Shown piece after piece: positions 7,970 to 14,537 of a stretch of 64,000 nt of DNA. Where the stretch lies: NCBI GenBank assembly GCA_964423205.1, contig CAYRDX010000015.1, positions 10,197-74,196 on the forward strand, written 5' to 3'. This stretch comes from UBA6168 sp964423205 (lineage in GTDB: Bacteria; Bacteroidota; Bacteroidia; Chitinophagales; Saprospiraceae). Both the position numbers and the translations under genes were made by a program. Under the pieces are notes generated by a model that worked only from the letters and a program-made list of their open reading frames with translations, did not search any database and had not been told where the DNA came from. Each line of letters opens with the position of its first letter. Position 1 is the stretch's first letter.

Positions 7970-10711
7970 TCAGATTTTTGAAAACCTGACACTCACCACC
8001 TTATACTCCGGACATTTGGCAATGTCGTCGTGCACATCACCGGTTACGAGATTCAGCATCAATTCCGGGAAATGGAAAGTGGTGCTCAAAATGCCCGGTT
8101 TTACATCTTCTGAAACTTCGGCAGTAATGTCCACATAGCCGCGCGGGGATTCCAGCCTGACCCTGTCGCCTGTTCTTATGCCCGTGGTCGCAGCGTCAGC
8201 CGGATTAATGAGCAATACGTCCTCGCTGACAATCCTGGCATTGGCTGTACGGCGGGTCATAGTTCCGGCATTGTAATGCTCAAGGTTCCGGTTGGTAGTA
8301 AGAATGTATGGGAAGTCTTGCTGATGGTCGAGGATTTCGTTGGTTTCCACAAAATCGCGGAATACAAAACGGCCCTTGCCGCGCTTGAAGGATTCACCAT
8401 GCAGGATTTTGGTGTCGGTGCCGTCCGGGGCAACGGGCCATTGCTTACCCTGCTTACCCAGGTTCTCCCATGTGATACCTGCGAAAAAAGGCACTATCTG
8501 ACTGATTTCCTCCAGCATGGTTTTGCCGGAATAAGGCTTTTGTTTGTACCCAAGGCGGTTCATCATCTCCACATAAATCTGTCCGTCGGGTTTGCTTTCA
8601 CCGATGGGCTTAACCACTTTGCGCACTTTTTGCACCCTGCGTTCACCGTTGGTAAAGGTGCCTTCCTTTTCGAGGAAGGATGCTCCTGGCAGTACGACAT
8701 GGGCATATTTGGCAGTTTCCGTTTCAAATATCTCCTGTATGATTAGCAATTCGAGAGATTGCATGGCTTTAATGACCTTCTTTGTATTGGGGTCTGACTG
8801 CACCACGTCTTCTCCGGTAAGCCAAAGTGCCTTCAGTTTACCATCTATAGCTGCGTTAAACATTTCAGGAATAGTGTAACCGGAATGTTTGGGCATTTTG
8901 ACCCCGTAGAATTCTTCGTACTTCTGCTGAACTTCAGGCTGGGTCACATCGAGGTATCCTGCACCCTGATAGGGCTGAACACCCATGTCGGCCATCCCCT
9001 GCACGTTGTTCTGACCACGCAGTGGATTTACTCCGCAGCCTTTCTTACCAATATTACCCGTAATCATTGCGAGGTCTGCAATCAGCATCACCGCATAAGT
9101 TCCCTGGTAGTGCTCGGTAACGCCAAGCCCATGGAAACTCATGGCTGCTTTGGCGCTTGCATAAGTTTTTGCTGCAGCCTGTACTTCTTCTCTTGGCACT
9201 CCGGATACTTTTTCCAGTGCGTCGACGTCGAGTCCGAGTATGCCTTCTTTGAATTCTTTAAATCCTTCAGTTCTGTTGTTGACAAATTCTTCAGCGACAA
9301 GCCCGTCCGTGATGATGTAGTATAACATCATATCGAGCACCGCCACATTGGTGCCTGGCCTAAGTTGCAAGTGATGGGTGGCATATTTGGCCATTTCAGT
9401 TCGCCGGGGGTCGATGACGATGAGTGGAGTGCCTTTCATCGCCTTCTGTTTTATTTTGGCTCCGGTTACCGGGTGCGCTGCCGTTGGATTTGCGCCAATG
9501 ACCATCATGCATTCGGTGTGTTTCAGGTCTTCAATGGAATTGGTGGCCGCACCCGTTCCGAAAGTCCTTTGCATGCCGAGTGCAGTAGGCGAGTGGCATA
9601 CCCTTGCACAACCATCGATATTATTCGTACCAATGACCGCCCGAATCATTTTCTGCATAAGGTAGTTTTCCTCATTCGTAGTCCGTGACGAGGAAATTCC
9701 AGCGATAGCATCCGGCCCGTGTTTTTCTTTTATAGCTAACAGTTTTTCAGCGATGAAATTATAAACATCCTCCCAGCTTACCCTTTCCAGTTTTCCATTA
9801 CGGCGAATCAAGGGATATTTCAGCCTGTCGGGATGGTTATAAAATTTAAATGCATATCGTCCTTTGAGACAAGTATGGCCCTCATTCACTTCTGCGTCGA
9901 ATGGTGCCTGAATGCTCAGGATTTTACCATCCTTCACGCTCACGTCGAGATTACAGCCGACGCCACAGTAGGTGCAAACCGTGCGCACTTTATCCTGCCC
10001 CACTACAGCCTTGCTTTGGAACACATCATGGATTGCCGTCGTTGGACAGGCCTGTGAGCAGGCGCCGCATGACACGCAGTCGGATTCTGCAAAAGTGCCA
10101 CCCATTCCCATGATGATCTGGTTATCGAAACCACGTCCACTGACACCCAACACGAATTGTCCCTGCACCTCATCACATGCCCGCACGCAGCGGTAACATA
10201 AGATGCACTTCGACATGTCAGCAGTCATATAGGGATGACTGAGGTCTTTCTTCCGGTCAGTATGAACCTTGCCAGCCGGGTAGCGCACTTTCCGAATGCC
10301 AACTCTTGCAGCAACATCCTGCAATTCACAATTGCCGTTTACCTCACAGGTAAGGCAGTCGAGCGGGTGGTCAGTGAGCACCAATTCGATGATATTCCTG
10401 CGCAGTTTCTGAATACTTTCACTTTCCGTGAAAATCATCATGCCTTCCTCTACTGGCGTATGACAGGAGGCTACTGTTCTGAGTTGTGCTCCATTTCCGG
10501 TCCTACCTACTTCCACGCTGCATACCCGGCAGGAACCGAATGCTTCCAGGTTTGGTGCATCACAAAGAGTCGGAACATAGTCTTTTCCTTTGAACCTGCG
10601 CACAAATTGCAGGATGGTTTCCCCGGGAACGATGGAATAGGGTTGCCCGTTAATGAAGGATGTTTGGACCCTGATGTCAAGGTTTGAAATGACAGGTGTA
10701 AGTGTATTCAT
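7970..10711 (-). CDS. fdhF: Formate dehydrogenase, catalytic (alpha) subunit
   Basis: Molybdopterin oxidoreductase of 913 aa that oxidises formate to CO2. Domains in order: a 2Fe-2S ferredoxin domain (C50, C61, C64, C83); a NuoG-type His-Cys3 4Fe-4S site (H115, C119, C122, C128); two 4Fe-4S clusters (C169/172/175/179 and C212/215/218/222); then the molybdopterin domain with its own cluster (C246, C249, C253, C281). The metal ligand is C372 in RVCHSP, so this is a cysteine and not a selenocysteine enzyme. The layout matches soluble NAD-dependent formate dehydrogenases that pair with a NuoEF-like subunit, and such a gene lies at 14538-16199. No fdhD or molybdopterin synthesis gene is visible in the window. 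Confidence 0.92.
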   Translation of the reverse strand: MNTLTPVISNLDIRVQTSFINGQPYSIVPGETILQFVRRFKGKDYVPTLCDAPNLEAFGSCRVCSVEVGRTGNGAQLRTVASCHTPVEEGMMIFTESESIQKLRRNIIELVLTDHPLDCLTCEVNGNCELQDVAARVGIRKVRYPAGKVHTDRKKDLSHPYMTADMSKCILCYRCVRACDEVQGQFVLGVSGRGFDNQIIMGMGGTFAESDCVSCGACSQACPTTAIHDVFQSKAVVGQDKVRTVCTYCGVGCNLDVSVKDGKILSIQAPFDAEVNEGHTCLKGRYAFKFYNHPDRLKYPLIRRNGKLERVSWEDVYNFIAEKLLAIKEKHGPDAIAGISSSRTTNEENYLMQKMIRAVIGTNNIDGCARVCHSPTALGMQRTFGTGAATNSIEDLKHTECMMVIGANPTAAHPVTGAKIKQKAMKGTPLIVIDPRRTEMAKYATHHLQLRPGTNVAVLDMMLYYIITDGLVAEEFVNNRTEGFKEFKEGILGLDVDALEKVSGVPREEVQAAAKTYASAKAAMSFHGLGVTEHYQGTYAVMLIADLAMITGNIGKKGCGVNPLRGQNNVQGMADMGVQPYQGAGYLDVTQPEVQQKYEEFYGVKMPKHSGYTIPEMFNAAIDGKLKALWLTGEDVVQSDPNTKKVIKAMQSLELLIIQEIFETETAKYAHVVLPGASFLEKEGTFTNGERRVQKVRKVVKPIGESKPDGQIYVEMMNRLGYKQKPYSGKTMLEEISQIVPFFAGITWENLGKQGKQWPVAPDGTDTKILHGESFKRGKGRFVFRDFVETNEILDHQQDFPYILTTNRNLEHYNAGTMTRRTANARIVSEDVLLINPADAATTGIRTGDRVRLESPRGYVDITAEVSEDVKPGILSTTFHFPELMLNLVTGDVHDDIAKCPEYKVVSVRFSKI

Positions 10712-10777
10712 GTCAATTTTTTTATAATTCCTTGATTAAAAAGCTTATAGAAGTTTCTTATTGAAGTGAAAATAGTT

Positions 10778-10785
10778 TAGATTTG
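10778..10785 (+). promoter_or_regulatory. Bacteroidota -7 box candidate (TAGATTTG)
   Basis: Exact TAnnTTTG match, with TTTC 20 nt upstream (10754-10757) as a possible -33 element. It points into the structured stretch 10791-10875, where no protein gene lies on the plus strand. Confidence 0.4.
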
Positions 10786-10789
10786 TGTT

Positions 10790-10875
10790 GTATCTGAAAC
10801 ACCCCAGCGGTCGACTACTATAGTCGGTAAGGAATGTAGGATACCCCCGGGGCAGGTAACTGCCCCTTATTTTAT
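10790..10875 (+). ncRNA. Candidate small RNA with two hairpins
   Basis: A GC-rich island in AT-rich surroundings. Hairpin 1 is CGACT-ACTAT-AGTCG (10813-10827). Hairpin 2 is GGGGCAG-GTAA-CTGCCCC (10849-10866), with a GNRA tetraloop, followed by TTATTTTATT, which is terminator-like on the plus strand. A -7 box lies just upstream at 10778. The length would be about 75-85 nt. It could instead be a leader or structured element of fdhF, whose start is about 80 nt away in the opposite direction. I do not recognise a known RNA family. Confidence 0.4.
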
Positions 10876-11639
10876 TAAATTTCTACCATGCTATTTGGAG
10901 TTTTGTAATTTGTCACATAAGGATTCACAACATCGGATAAAAAATTGTAAAAGGTTCGAGCTCCTTTCTTTCTAATGTACCTATTTGGTTCATAATACTG
11001 CCTGGCAAAATAAACAACTACATCTACCATTTGATGGAAATAGGAGTTTGCCGAGTCCCTTAAAACTGGGTCTTCTATTACTGCCCTCAATCTCATATTA
11101 CGTGATCCTGGACCGAATCTTATTACGTCATTTGGTATCTGATTATATCTTCTCATTTCTCTAAGAAGTTTTGTTAGCTTACCACCATCAGTATTATCAG
11201 CTAAAACAATTCCCTTATCATTCCCTTTGCCATTTGGGAAGTTGTTGTGAGCAATTGTATTTTCAAATCGTTGAAATAGAATCCTCCACGTTAAATCAAA
11301 AATATCACCATCCCTTTTTTTATCACATCTTACTGTTATAATGCTGATATCATTTCTTGTATTTAGCCACTTGAGGCATTGTTTGAGCAAATCTAAACGG
11401 AGGTTTCGAGGTATAGCTATTTTCAATTTCAATCTGCCATTAACAAAATCCGAAGCATGGATTTCTTCATTCATTCCTAAACCATACTTCTTCTTAAGGG
11501 CTCTCCGAAAAGCAATTAAATCATCAAGAAAATTCAACCAACTGTCTTCATTTAGGACAATTGCTGATAAAACGAAGAATCTGGTTGGTGATTTATCCAC
11601 ACCAATATCCCCACTTTCATCCACGTACATTAAGTACAT
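10875..11639 (-). CDS. DUF3800 domain protein
   Basis: Protein of 254 aa with the DUF3800 start motif YVDESGD (residues 5-11), a second acidic site in IVLADNTDGGKLTKLL near the middle, and NSYFHQMVDVVVYFARQYYE near the C-terminus. This family has a predicted RNase H-like fold with acidic active-site residues. It is often found in mobile or defence-rich regions, and its function is not established. Its start lies only 17 nt after a truncated PIN toxin gene, on the same strand, which suggests it arrived with a rearrangement that cut that toxin. Confidence 0.8.
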   Translation of the reverse strand: MYLMYVDESGDIGVDKSPTRFFVLSAIVLNEDSWLNFLDDLIAFRRALKKKYGLGMNEEIHASDFVNGRLKLKIAIPRNLRLDLLKQCLKWLNTRNDISIITVRCDKKRDGDIFDLTWRILFQRFENTIAHNNFPNGKGNDKGIVLADNTDGGKLTKLLREMRRYNQIPNDVIRFGPGSRNMRLRAVIEDPVLRDSANSYFHQMVDVVVYFARQYYEPNRYIRKKGARTFYNFLSDVVNPYVTNYKTPNSMVEI

Positions 11640-11656
11640 ATTCGGCTGTTTTAGAG

Positions 11657-11746
11657 TTAGTTAAGTTGGGTCCGAGCTCTGTTGCTCAAAGCTTTATTGT
11701 TTTCGGCAAACCATATGATAGATTGGGCGTCAACGAGGATATTCAT
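11657..11746 (-). pseudogene. Truncated PIN-domain (VapC-like) toxin fragment
   Basis: Reading from the ATG at 11746 gives 29 residues that begin MNILVDAQSIIWFAENN and reach ALSNRARTQL, then a stop. This is the first strand and helix of a PIN ribonuclease, including its first catalytic aspartate (D6). The normal length is about 130 aa. The ATG overlaps the antitoxin stop (ATGA), the usual arrangement in VapBC-type operons. The other acidic residues of the active site are missing, so it cannot be an active nuclease. Confidence 0.75.
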
Positions 11747-11964
11747 GGCATATAGTCTTTAAAATCCTCCAGTGGCTCATTGAAATCAGGACTCATTTCG
11801 AATTGAGCCTTGCTGAACCCAACTTTTCTTGTGTGCCCAAATTCTTTGCCTTTCTTAAGGGTTTGCTGCTTGATTTCTTTTAACATTAACTCCATTAATT
11901 GGAGTTTTTCCGCCAGAGGCAGTTGTCTAAAGATCTCAGCTAATTGTAATGCTTCCTGTGACAT
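11743..11964 (-). CDS. Orphan antitoxin (PIN-associated type)
   Basis: Small protein of 73 aa. The N-terminal half (MSQEALQLAEIFRQLPLAEKLQLMELMLKE region) is helical. The C-terminal tail, PDFNEPLEDFKDYMP, resembles the toxin-binding tail of DUF2281-type antitoxins that pair with PIN toxins. Its stop overlaps the start of the truncated PIN fragment. The N-terminal 42 residues match the antitoxin at 14143-14451 at about half of positions. Since its toxin is broken it is either a relic or acts against toxins elsewhere. Confidence 0.7.
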   Translation of the reverse strand: MSQEALQLAEIFRQLPLAEKLQLMELMLKEIKQQTLKKGKEFGHTRKVGFSKAQFEMSPDFNEPLEDFKDYMP

Positions 11965-12049
11965 TTTTTATCCAGTTTGTGATGTTGATTTCATCAATAG
12001 CATCGATGACATGTTGCAGTCTGATTTTATCACCAATCTTATCTGGCAT
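11936..12049 (-). pseudogene. Truncated HEPN (DUF86) toxin fragment
   Basis: From the ATG at 12049 the frame reads MPDKIGDKIRLQHVIDAIDE and continues to a stop at 11936. The first 22 or so residues match the start of HEPN/DUF86 toxins that accompany MNT nucleotidyltransferases. After that the sequence runs into the upstream region and start of the next antitoxin. The catalytic RxxxxH motif of HEPN RNases is missing. It overlaps the end of the nucleotidyltransferase gene by 11 nt, as in intact HEPN-MNT pairs. Confidence 0.7.
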
Positions 12050-12332
12050 AAATCAACTTTTTGTCATTGTCAATAATAGGTTTGATGTATTTTGAAATCC
12101 CGCGTTCTGAAACCAAATCAACCTTCTTTCCAAGCAATTTTTCCAAATCCAGTTGCATCTGTACGAAAAGCATCCCAATTCTTTGGCTGTAATCTAACTC
12201 AACAAGAATGTCAATATCACTTTTTTCAGCAGCTTCATCTCTTGCCTGAGAGCCAAACAGAAAGGCTTTGATGATAGGCTTATCAACAAAGTAGTCGGCG
12301 ATTAATTTGAGTTGTTGCTTGCTGAGTTTCAT
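12039..12332 (-). CDS. MNT-type nucleotidyltransferase antitoxin (orphan)
   Basis: Minimal nucleotidyltransferase of 97 aa. The active-site signature FLFGSQARDEAAEKSDIDI (residues 24-42) contains GS and the DxD pair. In HEPN-MNT systems this protein neutralises the HEPN toxin, in characterised cases by adding AMP to it. The partner survives here only as a truncated fragment that overlaps its 3' end. It lies 24 nt downstream of the amidase gene. Confidence 0.85.
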   Translation of the reverse strand: MKLSKQQLKLIADYFVDKPIIKAFLFGSQARDEAAEKSDIDILVELDYSQRIGMLFVQMQLDLEKLLGKKVDLVSERGISKYIKPIIDNDKKLIYAR

Positions 12333-12356
12333 GATTAAAGTTATTTGAATAAGGTT

Positions 12357-13961
12357 TTACCCCACAGTCTCCAAAAACTCCGGAGCCCTTCTTGCCTTTG
12401 TCAACTGTTCAAAAGTGTATGCGAATTTTATCAAAACCGGCTCGCTGAAGGCCGTTCCGAAAAACGAAATCCCAACCGGAAGCCCACTTACAAAACCGGC
12501 CGGAACAGTTACGTTCGGGTATCCGGCAACAGCAGCGGGTGAATAACTCGCCTTTCCGCCCATCAGGTAATGGTCGCCATTTACCAGGTCAATTGACCAG
12601 GGCAGGCTGTCAGCCGGGGCAGTGATGGCGTCAAGTTCGTGCTTTTTAATGGCGCTGTCAATACCGTCGGCACCGGCCAGCCTCTTGCTTTTGGCCAATG
12701 CATCCTGATAGGCTTTTTCATCGAGCGCACCTTTTTGAACGGCCATTTCAAAAATTTCCTGCCCGAAATAGGGCATCGCTTTGTCCTTATTGGCTTTGTT
12801 AAAGGCAATCAGTTCTTCCAGGTTTTTTACCGGTGCTTTGGTGCCCAAAGATGCCAGATACTTGTTAATGCCGTCTTTGAATTCATATTGCAGTGCTTCC
12901 CATTCGGCTTCGCCAAAACCTTCTTCGCCGAGGTTTTCCAGGTCAATCAGTGTAGCACCGTTTTCCCTCATGACCTGAAGAGCGGCTTCCATCACCTCAT
13001 CTACTTTTTCATGTATGCCAAAACGGTTGCGCAGTACACCAATCCTTGCCCCTTGCAGCCCGTCCGGATTCAATGCTGATGTGTAATCCAACGGTGGGCG
13101 TTCCACAGTGGCGGCGTCATTTGAATCGTGACCAACGATGGCATTCAATAAAATGGCGGCATCTTTTACCGTGCGAGCCATAGGGCCTGCTGTGTCCTGA
13201 CTGTGTGAAATCGGGATGATGCCACTGCGGCTGACGAGGCCAATGGTTGGCTTTATGCCAACTATCCCGTTCAGTGCGGACGGGCAGATGATGCTGCCGT
13301 CGGTTTCCGTGCCTATGGCAACCACACATAAATTGGCGGCAACAGCCACGCCTGAGCCGGAACTTGACCCGCAAGGGCTTCTGTCAAGAGCGTAGGGATT
13401 TTTGGTTTGTCCACCCCGGCTGCTCCAGCCACTTGAAGAACGGGTGGAGCGGAAATTGGCCCATTCGCTCAGGTTGGTTTTACCTAAAATCACGGCACCT
13501 TCAGCACGGAGCTTTTCAACGATATACGCATCTTTTGGTGCTATGGAACCTGTCAGTGCAATGGAACCCGCAGTGGTCTGCATTTTATCAGCTGTGTCGA
13601 TATTGTCTTTTATTAAAACCGGAATGCCGTGTAAGGGTCCACGCGAGTTTCCAGCCTGTATTTCGGCGTCCATTTCGGCGGCAATTTGCAGTGCATCCGG
13701 ATTGACTTCAATGACAGACCTAAGTTCAGGGCCGTTCTGGTCAATGGCCTCAATTCTTTTCAGGTACTTTTCTGTAATACTTACAGCCGTATGAGTGCCT
13801 TTATACATTCCCTCCCGCAGAGCATCTATGGTAATTTCTTCCAGGTCAAAAGATTCAATGCCCGATGCTGAAGCTTCTGACTTGCATGCCAAAAAATAAG
13901 TGCCTGCATACAATGCGGCGCCTGTCTGCATGGATTGGATGACAAATTTTCGGCGATTCAT
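12357..13961 (-). CDS. Exported amidase
   Basis: Amidase-signature enzyme of 534 aa that hydrolyses amides; the substrate is unknown. The Ser-cisSer-Lys triad is visible: K118 (IPVLIKDN), S199 (CGSSSGSG) and S223 (GTETDGSI). The N-terminus MNRRKFVIQSM plus a lipobox-like FLAC at about residue 26 suggests Tat export and lipidation. It sits between toxin-antitoxin remnants, downstream of a bidirectional terminator at 14009-14041, so it probably has its own promoter. It is not homologous to GatA in context. Confidence 0.9.
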   Translation of the reverse strand: MNRRKFVIQSMQTGAALYAGTYFLACKSEASASGIESFDLEEITIDALREGMYKGTHTAVSITEKYLKRIEAIDQNGPELRSVIEVNPDALQIAAEMDAEIQAGNSRGPLHGIPVLIKDNIDTADKMQTTAGSIALTGSIAPKDAYIVEKLRAEGAVILGKTNLSEWANFRSTRSSSGWSSRGGQTKNPYALDRSPCGSSSGSGVAVAANLCVVAIGTETDGSIICPSALNGIVGIKPTIGLVSRSGIIPISHSQDTAGPMARTVKDAAILLNAIVGHDSNDAATVERPPLDYTSALNPDGLQGARIGVLRNRFGIHEKVDEVMEAALQVMRENGATLIDLENLGEEGFGEAEWEALQYEFKDGINKYLASLGTKAPVKNLEELIAFNKANKDKAMPYFGQEIFEMAVQKGALDEKAYQDALAKSKRLAGADGIDSAIKKHELDAITAPADSLPWSIDLVNGDHYLMGGKASYSPAAVAGYPNVTVPAGFVSGLPVGISFFGTAFSEPVLIKFAYTFEQLTKARRAPEFLETVG

Positions 13962-14008
13962 TAGTTGGTTGTTAGTTGTTGGTTGAATGTTGTCCGTTGT
14001 AAAATTTG

Positions 14009-14041
14009 ATTGAGGGTCTGACTCAAAGTCAGGCCCTCAAT
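14009..14041. terminator. 15-bp hairpin at the MazF-fragment / amidase junction
   Basis: ATTGAGGGTCTGACT pairs with AGTCAGGCCCTCAAT (14 of 15 positions Watson-Crick) around a CAA loop, with T-rich sequence on both outer sides. It looks like a bidirectional intrinsic terminator. It sits exactly where MazF homology ends, so it could also be the end of a former insertion. Confidence 0.6.
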
Positions 14042-14156
14042 GATTTTTAAGGATGCCCAAGCCATCATCATTGACGATAATTGCGGGACGGGTCTTTCTG
14101 ATTTCCGCTCCGATTGTTGGGTCAAGGTTGATGAGCCAGATTTCACTTCTTTTCAT
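14037..14156 (-). pseudogene. Truncated MazF/PemK toxin fragment
   Basis: From the ATG at 14156 the frame encodes 39 residues: MKRSEIWLINLDPTIGAEIR, then KTRPAIIVNDDGLGILK, the first two strands of a MazF/PemK endoribonuclease. The stop follows an A-run. Dropping one A would restore LKII, the next family residues, before homology ends in the hairpin at 14009-14041. About 70 residues are missing. The ATG overlaps the 3' end of the upstream antitoxin gene. Confidence 0.8.
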
Positions 14157-14451
14157 AGATGTCATCTCCGTCTAAGTCCATGAAAGCAGTTAGTTCTCTG
14201 TCATGGAGGTAATCATTAAGCAATATCTCAGCGGCTTTGCTGCGCTTCGCATCAGCACTATTACCAGTCTTTCGAGTGTACTTCTTATCGGTATCTTTTT
14301 CTTTATTCCCAGGCACATTGATGTTCTTGTCCACATCGTGACTTAAGGCCTGGTCTTTGATTTCCCGAAATACCAACTCGAAAAGCTGAAGCTTTTCTGC
14401 CAAAGTCAGTTGCCTGATCAATTCCGCAATTTTCAGAGCTTGTTTTGACAT
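14143..14451 (-). CDS. Orphan antitoxin (MazF-associated)
   Basis: Protein of 102 aa. Residues 1-42 are helical and similar to the antitoxin at 11743-11964 (shared LAEKLQL core). The middle is charged and lysine-rich, and the tail AFMDLDGDDIYEKK is acidic, as expected for a toxin-binding tail. It overlaps the truncated MazF start by 14 nt. The pairing of this N-terminal domain with MazF here and with PIN downstream suggests antitoxin modules that exchanged partners. Confidence 0.65.
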   Translation of the reverse strand: MSKQALKIAELIRQLTLAEKLQLFELVFREIKDQALSHDVDKNINVPGNKEKDTDKKYTRKTGNSADAKRSKAAEILLNDYLHDRELTAFMDLDGDDIYEKK

Positions 14452-14537
14452 CTTTGTTGAATTTGATACAATTTAAGGTATTTCGACTGACGGATTTTCA
14501 ACCTCCAATTAGAGGAGTTATTGATTTAATTTCTAAG

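Noticed and set aside
9594..9602. Selenocysteine in formate dehydrogenase
   Set aside because: The metal-ligand codon in the RVCHSP motif is an ordinary cysteine codon (TGC), not in-frame TGA.
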